A stretch of 64,000 nt of DNA, taken from positions 62,001-126,000 of the forward strand of contig NZ_FKII01000043.1 of the NCBI RefSeq assembly GCF_900078745.1. Direction: 5' to 3'. How positions within the stretch are numbered: the stretch's first letter is position 1; every line of letters starts with the position of its first letter. Shown here piece after piece: positions 1 through 8,532 of this stretch. The notes below the pieces were generated by a model. It saw only the letters and a program-made list of their open reading frames with translations. It was not told the DNA's origin and made no database searches. Origin of the DNA: Candidatus Ichthyocystis sparus. GTDB lineage: Bacteria; Pseudomonadota; Gammaproteobacteria; Burkholderiales; 2013Ark19i. The position numbers and the translations under genes were made by a program.

Positions 1-548
1 GTCTGGACTGTGGCATTGATGCTCTTGTTCATTTATCAGATTTATCATGGACGCTTCCTCCAGAAGAAGCAGTAAGAAACTACAAAAAAGGACAAGAAGT
101 TACTGCCATTGTTATTTCAATAGATGTAGAAAGAGAGAGGATTTCTTTAGGCATTAAGCAAGTTGATGATGGCCCATTTGGTATTTATGCTTCCATTAAT
201 GATAAGGGTTCAGCAGTTTCTGGTATAGTTAAAAGCGTTGATGAACACTTGGCTGTTATAGCTTTGACTGATGAAGTTGAGGGTCAGTTGAGTTCTTCTG
301 ATGCACTTGCGGATGATCTTACTACCTTGTTTAGTGTTGGCGAGGAAGTTAAGTTGATTATTTTAAACATTGATCGTAAGGATCGTCTCATTCAGTTGGC
401 TATGAAGCCTGCTCCTAAGCAACCTTCGTCAGATGCTGAGAGTTCGTCCTTCGCTGAAAACAATGCATCTTCTGGTACGACAAACTTAGGTGCCTTGCTC
501 AAAGCAAAGCTTGATAGTAACCAAAATAGTAGTGGTGATTATGAGTAA
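1..548 (+). CDS. rpsA: 30S ribosomal protein S1, C-terminal part (left edge truncated)
   Basis: The reading frame is open from base 3 and continues to the TAA at 546-548, so this is the 3' end of a gene entering from the left. The translation shows the end of one S1 RNA-binding domain ('GIDALVHLSDLSW', then 'GQEVTAIVISIDVERERISLGIKQ') and a further degenerate S1 domain ('VSGIVKSVDEHLAVIAL', then 'KLIILNIDRKDRLIQLAMK'). The tail is Ser/Ala-rich. S1 binds mRNA on the 30S subunit and aids initiation on weakly structured leaders. Its last codons overlap the start of ihfB, the usual rpsA-ihfB arrangement of beta- and gammaproteobacteria, so the two are probably co-transcribed. The N-terminal domains lie outside the window. 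Confidence 0.95.
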   Translation, partial: LDCGIDALVHLSDLSWTLPPEEAVRNYKKGQEVTAIVISIDVERERISLGIKQVDDGPFGIYASINDKGSAVSGIVKSVDEHLAVIALTDEVEGQLSSSDALADDLTTLFSVGEEVKLIILNIDRKDRLIQLAMKPAPKQPSSDAESSSFAENNASSGTTNLGALLKAKLDSNQNSSGDYE

Positions 549-873
549 ATATGGTGTAAATCGTTCTGATATAGTCTCTCGTGTTGCTGGACGTTGTGGG
601 GGTTCTCTGTCCTTGAAGGATTGTGATTCTATTGTGCGTATAATATTAAACGCACTTTCTGAATCACTTGCAAGTGGAGGTCGTGTTGAAATTCGAGGCT
701 TTGGATCTTTTGCTTTGAATTATCGTGCACCAAGGATTGGCCGTAATCCTAGAAACGGTGAATCTGTTGCTGTACCGGCACGTTGTGTACCACGCTTTAA
801 ACCTGGCAAGGAACTAAGAACCGTTGTTGATCGTTCTTCCCAAACTTTTTCGCGGTCACAATCAGACGAATAG
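541..873 (+). CDS. ihfB: Integration host factor beta subunit
   Basis: This 110-residue protein belongs to the HU/IHF DNA-bending family. The N-terminal helices are followed by 'GRVEIRGFGSFALNYR' and 'PRIGRNPRNGESVAVPA', the characteristic beta-arm segment that inserts its proline into the minor groove, then 'PRFKPGKELR'. IHF-beta pairs with IHF-alpha (not in the window) to bend DNA at specific sites in recombination, replication and transcription. I place the start at the ATG at 541, which overlaps the rpsA stop and gives the normal family N-terminus (MSKYGVNRSD). An upstream in-frame ATG at 490 would add a non-homologous stretch inside rpsA. The tail after 'LRTVVD' is Ser/Gln-rich and somewhat longer than usual. 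Confidence 0.95.
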   Translation: MSKYGVNRSDIVSRVAGRCGGSLSLKDCDSIVRIILNALSESLASGGRVEIRGFGSFALNYRAPRIGRNPRNGESVAVPARCVPRFKPGKELRTVVDRSSQTFSRSQSDE

Positions 874-893
874 AATTCGTGATTTAAAAAGTA

Positions 894-918
894 GCGGCGT
901 GCATAATTTGTACGCCGC
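894..918 (+). terminator. Strong hairpin after ihfB, probable terminator
   Basis: A GC-rich inverted repeat (GCGGCGT at 894-900 with ACGCCGC at 912-918, extendable inward by about three pairs) sits 21 bases after the ihfB stop and before the next gene. The following sequence has only a weak T-rich stretch, so it may be an inefficient terminator, an attenuator or an mRNA-stabilising hairpin. Confidence 0.6.
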
Positions 919-968
919 CTGCTTTGTTGATTCAGGTTGTGCTTTCATTAATTTTTGTTGGAGGGTAT

Positions 969-1610
969 ATGAAGAGAAGTTTTTCTTCTTTGGTACCATT
1001 TGTTTTGGCCGCCTCTATTTCCGTGGCTATTATACCAATATTGGAAGGTTGTGGTGTAATAGCTGTTACTGGTATTGCTGCTGCTTTAGTAGTATCTGAT
1101 CGTCGTCAGGCAGAGGTTATTTTATTAGATAGATCTACTCAGCTTAATTCTCGATCTATTGCTAATCGTTCGCTTCATTTTCGTGGCCACATTGAGGTTA
1201 CGGTATACAATGGGATTGTTCTTATAACTGGGCAGGTACCGTCTTATGAAGATAAAGCAAGGGTAGAACGTGCTGTATCTAGAGTTAAGAATGTTCGTAG
1301 ATTGGTTTCAGAGTTAACTGTTGCTCCTGAAACTACTGTCATACAGCGTGCTAAAGATTCTGCTCTTACGGCCAGGCTTAAAGCTAGTATTTCTCAACTT
1401 AAGAGACCATCACCTTCATTAATCAGAGTTGTTACGGAGAATGGAGTTGTTTATCTGATGGGAATAGTTACTAGGGAAGAGGCAAAAGTTGTTTCTTCAC
1501 GTGTTAGGGTAGTTCCAGGAGTAAAGAAAGTTGTGGAGGTTTTTGAGATAGTATCCCAAGAAACTTCTGATCTTCTTGATGGACGCTATCCTAGAAAGAG
1601 TGACAAGTAG
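969..1610 (+). CDS. dolP: Two-BON-domain outer-membrane lipoprotein, DolP/YraP-like
   Basis: The 213-residue product starts with a signal peptide (MKRSFSSLVP, hydrophobic to about residue 24) and a lipobox 'ILEGC' whose cysteine would be lipidated. Two BON domains follow: the first around 'HIEVTVYNGIVLITGQVP', the second around 'RVVTENGVVYLMGIVTREE' and 'VPGVKKVVEVFEI'. Both match E. coli DolP (YraP) closely as I remember it. DolP is an outer-membrane lipoprotein that binds anionic phospholipid and supports envelope integrity. I chose the ATG at 969 because a GGAGGG ribosome-binding site lies just upstream; the in-frame start at 924 has none and would precede the signal peptide. Its stop is three bases from the end of the convergent gene at 1614. 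Confidence 0.85.
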   Translation: MKRSFSSLVPFVLAASISVAIIPILEGCGVIAVTGIAAALVVSDRRQAEVILLDRSTQLNSRSIANRSLHFRGHIEVTVYNGIVLITGQVPSYEDKARVERAVSRVKNVRRLVSELTVAPETTVIQRAKDSALTARLKASISQLKRPSPSLIRVVTENGVVYLMGIVTREEAKVVSSRVRVVPGVKKVVEVFEIVSQETSDLLDGRYPRKSDK

Positions 1611-1613
1611 AAA

Positions 1614-2288
1614 TCATTGTTTGTGTCGCGTGGATACAAATATTGCAAAAGCTATCATCAACATTACAAGTATAGTGATAGTGATTTGGGCTATGATTTT
1701 TGGCATTTCACTCGTTTCTTGTTGCTCTTTTCTCTCTAGTCTTTGTGCTACCTCCGTATTATTATAGTCTTCTCCACTCTCTGTGACTATCTGCTGGAGG
1801 TAGCTTTCTATTTCATCAACGACACTTCTTGATTCTGGGTTTTTTATATCAGCCTGGCTTAATATATAACGGACCCCACTGACATACTTAACTAAAGCAT
1901 CATGTCTTACTTCATGGTTGTCAAAATTACAGGAACAACTAATATCTTCTTGTAACAGTTCCACCAATGCGGAAGCGGAGAAAATTGTTCCCACTCGTGA
2001 ATCTACTTCGTTTAATAGATCTGCCTCCCAAATATCAGTATCATCAAATGCCAACTCCTGTAATTGTCTAGTAATGTATGTAGAAGGTCCGATTTCTCTT
2101 CCAGCGACGCGAATACCATGATACATCCTGGTACTAGATTCTCCCTCTTCCAAATCAAGTAGGCAGTTATCTTCTATACTATTTTCTGGTAATAACTCTT
2201 CGTGCATCTCTTCGTGCAGCACATATTCCAACATTCCACCCGGAAGTGATTTTAGAGCTAGCATAAAAATATTTTCCGTACATTGCAA
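1614..2288 (-). CDS. Unknown acidic protein with C-terminal membrane anchor
   Basis: I do not recognise this protein of up to 224 residues. It is acidic over most of its length ('LHEEMHEELLPE', 'LDLEEGESSTR') and ends in one hydrophobic segment ('ITITILVMLMIAFAIFV') followed by a short basic tail (STRHKQ), which fits a tail-anchored or single-pass membrane protein. No ribosome-binding site is evident before the ATG at 2288; an internal ATG at 2264 has a weak GGAAA upstream and may be the true start. It is convergent with the DolP-like gene, three bases apart. It could be a secreted effector that inserts in host membranes, but nothing in the sequence proves that. Confidence 0.6.
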   Translation of the reverse strand: MQCTENIFMLALKSLPGGMLEYVLHEEMHEELLPENSIEDNCLLDLEEGESSTRMYHGIRVAGREIGPSTYITRQLQELAFDDTDIWEADLLNEVDSRVGTIFSASALVELLQEDISCSCNFDNHEVRHDALVKYVSGVRYILSQADIKNPESRSVVDEIESYLQQIVTESGEDYNNTEVAQRLERKEQQETSEMPKIIAQITITILVMLMIAFAIFVSTRHKQ

Positions 2289-2542
2289 ATATAGGGTTCA
2301 CGCATCAAAGATGCCTTAGCTTAAAAAAGAATCACAGCAGGATGTATCTTTGGTATTCGCATTATATTACGGCAGATACTCTCACTATCGGAGATTTAAG
2401 ATTTTATTCCCGCAGGTTTCTTTAACATTTAAACAGAAATTACCACAAAGGCATACTATGACATAGGAATGATATTGAATGTAATGCTGACTTGTAAAGG
2501 CAATATCTAACGTTTGTATTGATGATGCATATCAACAATTTT

Positions 2543-4549
2543 TCAAGCGTCGTACCTCAGCGACAGTGTTATATCTTTCACCGATAATTTTGACAAATCT
2601 CCCATCATACGCGTAGACCTCCTGCGAGTGAAATCCACCTTCACATGCACATGTAGCCCCTCAACAATACTCTGGAATAATTCTTCCTCTATTCCGGCAA
2701 CAACCTCTGCAAAACTATATGAGGTACCTGTAAATTTGCTCGATCCAGTTACAACAACTAGCATAGAAATAAGTTCTAGTAATTTATCTTTAAATTGATC
2801 ACGGCACGAAGTTATTATACGCATGGAATTTTCATCTAGTAATTCTCTCTCTTCTTCTGTTACTACTTTAGAAGATAAAATTTTAACTATTTCTTTTTCT
2901 GGAAGAAGAACTGATAAATCACGTTCACTCCTATATTTTTCTGCTATGGAATACAGTTTTGCAGATATTTTTGAAAATATACCGGAGGCTTTTACAATTC
3001 CTTCAGCTTTACAAGACAAGAAACCAAGGAACTCAGTTTTTGACGATAAGGAAGAAAGATCCTCTGAGGTACACTCAATAAGCTTCGAATGATTGTCAAG
3101 TGATGATGCATAACCATAGAGATCACAACTAGACCCAGAAGATAATCTACTAAATATATCTTCGCCAAATGGTAGTCCATCAATTCCTCTTTTTAGTTTA
3201 ATAATTTTATCAGATCCTACACGGCATGCATTAGAAGCCTCATTAATAAATTTCCTTTTTTGAACTAAAAAAGCAACTAAATCTGAATTGCTAGACATTG
3301 CATTTGCAAGATCACTTCTAGAGCACTCAATATTTTTTGCTAAATCACCTAATAAACATGCAATGCCATTAATAGAAGAATACTGCTCACACAAGAAATC
3401 TACTACATTCACACTTGAAGCAAGTGATGATACATCTGACTTGCTCCATTTAAGATTTTTACCACGCGCTTTATGGGTGGCAGAATGCTGGTCAAGAAGA
3501 TGTTGTGCTCTTTCAAATCCTAATCTCATTACATACCTACAAGTAGAAAGAATAATATCTAACAGATCTTTTGTGCATGCTGACTCTCCAAAAGCTGATT
3601 TAACTCTCGACCCTACCTCATATAGAAGTACACTATGCGTTTCAGAGCGTCTAGTAAACGATAATTCTTTTTTCATCTCACTAACAGAGCAACCACCAAG
3701 AATAAAATCTGACACACCAGATCCTAGCAGTAAATTTTTTCTTTCTGTATAGTAGGCAATTAAATCCTCTATTTCTTCATTAATACCATGCTTTTCTACA
3801 TAGCTAACAATTTCAGGAACCGTTATCTCACCTTCACCTTCACCTTCACCTTCACCTTCACCTTCACCCTCATCTTCACTATCATTTACAGAAATAGGAG
3901 AAGCTGTATCTTTACTTGCAGTACTTAATAACGCAAAAGGTTTAGACAAATTTGTAAAAGGAATAAACTCTGGACATTCGTAATTATTATCTCTTGATAG
4001 GGATGAGTAGTAACTTTTGCTTACAATGTCAACGGATACTAATCCAGAAATCATTTTAGGGGAAGTAGGAGGAGAATGTTGAATACAAGCAGGAGCTACA
4101 GCTCCTTCTTCACTTTCTATTTCAGGGGAGGAAGGAGAAGAGGGAGGAGAATATTGAATACATACAGCACGGGATCTAGTTTTTGTGGAAACAGGAACCA
4201 TAACTTCTCTTCCACTTTCTGTTTCCCAGACTTCACACTCTGTATCTGTACCGCCACATGCACCAAGCTCAGATGAATCTTGGCGACTGGCTAATAATTT
4301 TGAAACTCTAGCACGCAACTTACGTAGATCTTCTTCGCTGAAACTTGAACTTTTCTTGGGGCTAGAACTAGGATGGCGCACTAATGGCCTATCATGAGAG
4401 GGTCTTTTTTTTAGTATAGGTTTAACATCAACAGATGATGCAGGTAGTTCTGTGCATCCACAAATAGCATCTTTGTAGAATTCTTTGCAGCTCGATATAG
4501 GATCGGAAAATCTAACCTTACCTTTTCCGATAGGAGATCGTAAATCCAT
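2543..4549 (-). CDS. Large unknown protein with Ser/Pro-rich N-terminus and Glu-Gly repeat
   Basis: This 668-residue protein is not recognised. Residues 1-200 are rich in Ser, Pro, Lys and Arg with low-complexity stretches ('PSSSPKKSSSFSEEDLRK', 'CIQYSPPSSPSSPE', repeated as 'CIQHSPPTSPK'), so probably disordered. Around residues 225-240 there is an (Glu-Gly)n run encoded by a hexanucleotide tandem repeat. The remaining 400 residues look helical and mixed-charge, with no membrane segment or signal peptide. The ATG at 4549 is preceded by GAGAAG. Architecture (disordered basic N-terminus, helical C-terminus) resembles the unknown proteins at 11795-14299 and 57810-59576. A secreted effector or surface-associated protein is conceivable; function is unknown. 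Confidence 0.7.
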   Translation of the reverse strand: MDLRSPIGKGKVRFSDPISSCKEFYKDAICGCTELPASSVDVKPILKKRPSHDRPLVRHPSSSPKKSSSFSEEDLRKLRARVSKLLASRQDSSELGACGGTDTECEVWETESGREVMVPVSTKTRSRAVCIQYSPPSSPSSPEIESEEGAVAPACIQHSPPTSPKMISGLVSVDIVSKSYYSSLSRDNNYECPEFIPFTNLSKPFALLSTASKDTASPISVNDSEDEGEGEGEGEGEGEGEITVPEIVSYVEKHGINEEIEDLIAYYTERKNLLLGSGVSDFILGGCSVSEMKKELSFTRRSETHSVLLYEVGSRVKSAFGESACTKDLLDIILSTCRYVMRLGFERAQHLLDQHSATHKARGKNLKWSKSDVSSLASSVNVVDFLCEQYSSINGIACLLGDLAKNIECSRSDLANAMSSNSDLVAFLVQKRKFINEASNACRVGSDKIIKLKRGIDGLPFGEDIFSRLSSGSSCDLYGYASSLDNHSKLIECTSEDLSSLSSKTEFLGFLSCKAEGIVKASGIFSKISAKLYSIAEKYRSERDLSVLLPEKEIVKILSSKVVTEEERELLDENSMRIITSCRDQFKDKLLELISMLVVVTGSSKFTGTSYSFAEVVAGIEEELFQSIVEGLHVHVKVDFTRRRSTRMMGDLSKLSVKDITLSLRYDA
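3829..3870 (-). repeat. Hexanucleotide tandem repeat coding for Glu-Gly
   Basis: Six perfect copies of CACCTT (plus strand, 3829-3864) and a seventh with one change (CACCCT) lie in the minus-strand gene at 2543-4549. The unit length keeps the reading frame, so slippage would lengthen or shorten an acidic Glu-Gly run rather than switch the gene off. Confidence 0.9.
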
Positions 4550-5029
4550 ACTAACTTCTCACATTTGTTTTTTATTGATCATTTATTTTTGTTAGTCGTT
4601 AGTGTGGTACTCATTTTTATTAGTTGTTGGCGTAACTTAATAATAGCAATATCTAATGGCATTAATAGCATTAAACAATAGAAACACCACACTAAAACAT
4701 GCAAAAAAATATACACTCAACACACAAAGACATACATATCTATAACATGATATCAATAAATCACACAAGATGTGATAAGGTGTTATCTACCTAGTAGTAC
4801 ACGATAACATTCTAATTTAGTGAGTAAGTTACAGTAGTAGTACTACATCAGTAATATCATAAAAACAAAAATGGTTAGAATGGATATAGTAATTTGCACT
4901 TACTATAAAGAAAGACTATTATTTATATTACTAAGTTAATTGAGTATATAATATACATTACTATAGTTTCTATATATTCGAATATAAGAATGAATAGTAT
5001 TTGATTATAAGATTAATCTCTGATTTAAT
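4550..5029. other. AT-rich gene-free stretch
   Basis: This interval contains many stops in all frames and no reading frame, RNA gene or repeat that I can support. It holds the upstream region of the minus-strand gene ending its start at 4549. Confidence 0.6.
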
Positions 5030-5336
5030 TTTTATGAGGTGAATTTAGAACGAATAGCCATACGTATTTTTGCTGTTGGTATTAAATATAATTAACTTAA
5101 AGAAATAACTCTCCCGTTGTGGAGAGTGTAGTATCTATGTATAGATATGATATGTGCAATGTAAAAATATGACCATTCAAACATCTAGAAAACATTAATT
5201 AATAATACATAATATCTATTCAAATACGACGTTAGTAATAATCATATTAGTAAAGTAAATTTATTTTATTCATTAACTCACCAGCTGCATTATCTGAAAA
5301 ATAATGTTCTTCACTTGTATATTTATAAACACTATA
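5030..5336 (-). pseudogene. Remnant of the 11795-like gene tip and integrase 3' end
   Basis: Two short minus-strand matches occur in the same order as the intact locus at 14150-14600. Bases 5041-5064 match the N-terminal part of the unknown gene at 11795-14299 (around its internal 'MAVSSKF'). Bases 5140-5336 match the intergenic segment and the 3' end of the tyrosine recombinase at 14508-15491; translated on the minus strand they give 'YSVYKYTSEEHYFSDNAAGE' followed by 'LMNKINLLY', aligning with 'SSVYGYIDEGRCFSENAAGE' of the intact enzyme, including the catalytic-Tyr region. The remnant stops abruptly where a family-repeat fragment starts at 5340. It is a deleted, decayed duplicate of that locus. 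Confidence 0.75.
5108..5127. other. Small inverted repeat ACTCTCC/GGAGAGT
   Basis: A 7-bp stem with a 6-base loop lies in the decayed integrase-locus copy. It has no T-run and is not conserved at the intact counterpart near 14370, so no role is assigned. Confidence 0.35.
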
Positions 5337-5339
5337 AGC

Positions 5340-7140
5340 TCCTCAGGTATTTCTGCACTTCAGTCAATCATGGAGCAAAATAAATATAATGCTCTGAAAT
5401 CTTATAATGATCTTTTGGAAGAGCTTTCTCTTGATGAATAAATAAATTTGTTACCTAAAATTTTGGTTGATATATCAATTGAAGGAGAATCAGTTTTATT
5501 TCCAGCTATGGAGAGAGGATATTTTAACTGTATTAATGATTTTGGCTTATTGTTAGATAGATTAATGAGTATAAGAGAACATATTCCTAATATTGATATG
5601 GCAAATATTATTTTTAGATTATTAAGTTGTAAAAATAATATTGGAACTTCTGGGTTGTTTATTGCTTTGGAAGGAGGTTACTGTCGTACAGTGACTGCTT
5701 TTGGTAATTTAGTAGGCAAATTCGCACTGTTAAAGCATAGTGTACCTGAAGATCTATTTGACTCCATGATGTTAGACATATTGGTTGCTATGACAGATGG
5801 CAATGTTCCAGGTATATTCGTATTAATAATAATAAATAATAATGATGCTATAGATTGTTATTGTTCATTATTAGCATACGCATCTAAAAGTGTTAGAAGA
5901 AAAATATTTTCTATTAAGGACTGTAATGGATTACCTATAATTAACGCGATTGCTATAGCAGCTCATCATGATAAATCAAAATCTCTAAAATCGTGTAGCC
6001 ATTTTTTGAAAGCACTTTCTTATGATGAGCAGATTGATCTGCTGCCGGACATACATATTAATTTCTAAAAATGACAGAGGTGATCCTGTTTTATTTATAG
6101 CTATGCAAGAGTGATATGACGTTTTTATTGATGAATATGGTACTTTAGTAAAAAATTAGTTTATGAGAATTAAAGACAGAATGTCTCCTGGTGATTTTGC
6201 CGATCTGGTTTTGAATTTTTTATTTGCTAAAAGAGATAATTTAATAATACGTGATGGAATATCTGCTCTATCCATGGCAATGTGTAAAAATAGAGTTAGT
6301 GCTATAAAATCTTATGCAGTATTATTAGACAAAGTTTTGTCCATGCTAGAAGGAACTATATCAAATTATGAATTGGCTGAACTTATTTATAAGTTAATTT
6401 CATATTACTCACCTTACTATAAAGAAAGTCCTTTGTTTACAGCTCTATCTAACGGATATTCTGATTGTGTTGTCGCTTTTGGTTTGTTTGTTGATAAACT
6501 TCTTAGTATGAGAAACTTCGTAGAAGACGTTCCATTAATGGATATGATATTTAATTTGTTAATGTGTAAAAGTGATGATATCCGAAATGATCCTGGTTTA
6601 TTTACAGCCATGCGGGGGGGCATTGTGTTGCTATAGATTCTTTTAGAAAATTGCTAGAAAAAGTAATGGTATTTGAGAGTAATATATTTAGTGAGTATTT
6701 TAATAGTATGCTTTTGGACACTGTAATATCTAGAGGATCAGGTGGAGTATCTGGGTTGTATGTAGCACTAGCTAATAATTTTCCTGAAGTAGTTCTATCT
6801 TATGGGTCATTGCTTAGTTTAATACCTGAAGATGAATTAGTTGACGTATTAGTAGATTCTGGTAGTTGTTCTAGCGTACCTGCTGCATTATTTGCTGGTG
6901 GAGAGGCCTTAGATAGTTATTTAAAAATAATATCTGATTTACCTGCTAGGGTTGTGCATAATTTGTACTCCCGACTTAATTGTATAAAAAATTCAGTTGG
7001 ATATACATCTTTAAGCAATGCTGATCTTGATGGAAGGTATGAATTTTTATTATAAAAGGTCAAAGAACTTGCTATAAGCTCCGGGCTTGTTATGGTTGGT
7101 GCTCAAGAAAATGTAGAGAAGCAAGGTGATGCATTATGAT
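5340..7140 (+). pseudogene. Repeat-domain fragment of the EspL/ShET2-like family (no protease domain)
   Basis: Translation in shifting frames gives about 11 of the family's repeats, from 'GISALQSIMEQNKYNALKSY' to a C-terminal part ending 'YEFLL*KVKELAISSG'. The N-terminal protease-like domain is absent. Lesions include TAA after 'LSLDE' (near 5439), a frameshift and stop after 'LLPDIHINF' (near 6066), stops at 'AMQE*' (near 6112) and 'VKN*F' (near 6160), a frameshift in a G-run near 6615 and a TAA near 7053. The left end abuts the integrase remnant directly. Several open stretches of 130-200 codons remain but none has a proper start, so I treat the whole as one dead gene. Confidence 0.85.
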
Positions 7141-7534
7141 TTATTGTTAAAAACGATTGGTGCTGTGTCTATGGTTATATTTGCTGTTGAGGGTAATATT
7201 TAAAGGTTTTGGGTGCATTTGTGCGTTCGATTTATCCTTAGACACATCGAGGGGCATATAAAGTATAGTAAGCAGTGTGCTGTAGTGATGTAGTGTCGAT
7301 CTTGGTTATGTAAGTAATAGGGTAACAGTTGGACACGTATGTAATGTGTGCATCACAACTTAGTGTGTCTTTTATCTTAGTAACAACTACCTGACATAAA
7401 TATAGCTAATATGAATTGTGTGGGCTGTTAGAGTTTTTTTGTGATAGAGGGCGTGTTTTGTTTTTGCTTTGTAAAATGATAATCATGATACAGTGCTTGC
7501 TTGTACCGAGCTAATAGGCAGTAAATTTATTTTA
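7141..7534. other. Gene-free stretch between two family fragments
   Basis: No supported reading frame or RNA gene. It separates two decayed fragments of the repeat family and carries no obvious hairpin or tandem repeat. Confidence 0.5.
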
Positions 7535-8095
7535 TTAAGTGACTGTTTATCTAAAAGTACTTTTGATTTTGTTATGTTAGGTATATTGTCGGCTAGAGAC
7601 ATTAGTTTTGTGCCCAGTATGTATGTTATTGTTAAAAAATAATATTGGTGTTATTTACGCATATAATTTATTAGTGTTTGCATCTAAAGAAAAGAAAAAT
7701 TTTTTGTGTTAAAGATGGTGATGGTTCATCAGCCATTTATATGTTGATCGCAAGTGATAAACCAAAATCTTTTATAGAGTATTAATTGAGATAACTTCCA
7801 TAGTTGTTAAGTTCTAAAAATGAGGATGATGGGGATCCGTCTCTGTTTTTAGCTATGCAAAAAGGACGTGATAATTGTATTAATGCATATAGTACCTTTC
7901 TGGAAGGGCAATTAATGAAAATTAGAGACAGGATGTCTCCCGATGATTTTGCTAACAATCTAGTTTCAGATATTGCATTTGGTAAAATAAGTAATGGATA
8001 TATGCTCTATCTCTATTTATGGGAATGTGTAAAGATAGATTTAGTACCGTAAAGACTTGTTCGGATTATTAGACAAATTTTTATCAAATATGAAG
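7535..8095 (+). pseudogene. Small repeat-domain remnant of the EspL/ShET2-like family
   Basis: Frames broken by stops and shifts still show family sequence: 'SDCLSKSTFDFVMLGILSAR' near 7540, 'LLKNNIGVIYAYNLLVFASK' with a shift near 7625-7690, and 'SKNEDDGDPSLFLAMQKGRD' with 'MKIRDRMSPDDFANNLVSDI' from about 7808. It corresponds to the middle of intact copies such as 8533-11763 and has neither the protease domain nor the C-terminus. Confidence 0.8.
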
Positions 8096-8099
8096 ATTG

Positions 8100-8532
8100 T
8101 GTTGAGTCATCATTTATGTTGAGTCATATTTGATGTGTTTGTGCTGTGGTGCTGTAGAATAGATGGGCTGTAGAGTTTTATTCTTATTTAATATAAAAGA
8201 CAAGACCTATAATCGTGTATTTGCTATCTAAGTTAATTTCGATAAGGCACGCGTGTTAAGCAAAAATGCAATATTTTCAATGATTAATACCACATTAATA
8301 TGTGCGCTTATACTCAATTTTTAAAACAATTTTTTATATTCTCATTCATATTAAATATGCCACACTGTTACGTTTGATACCTAATTTCACATATGTGTAG
8401 CTTGCGTAATGTGTAGCTTCTTAGGGAGGTGGTCAAGGTTTTAGCTTAAGGGTTTAGCTTAAAATTTAGGTATTTTGTATTTTAAAGTAGTGGTAGGCGA
8501 TAATATTAATAACAAAGCTGGGGTGTAATTTA
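8100..8532 (+). promoter_or_regulatory. Conserved upstream block of family gene at 8533
   Basis: This gene-free block is closely matched by 16270-16635 and in part by 19413-19639. Shared elements are 'TTGAGTCATATTT', the inverted repeat CACATTAATATGTG (8291-8304), the AT-rich string 'CAATTTTTAAAACAATTTTT' and a 'TTCATATTAAATATGCC' segment. The inverted repeat looks like an operator and the T-rich string followed by TATATT could hold the promoter. No start point can be fixed by reading. Confidence 0.55.

Noticed and set aside
824..1099. A 91-codon frame overlapping ihfB and the DolP-like gene
   Set aside because: It overlaps both real genes out of frame and spans the hairpin between them.
2823..3752. 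Plus-strand open frames opposite the 2543-4549 gene
   Set aside because: They lie wholly inside a long minus-strand gene, have no ribosome-binding site or homology, and reflect the antisense of Ser-rich codons.
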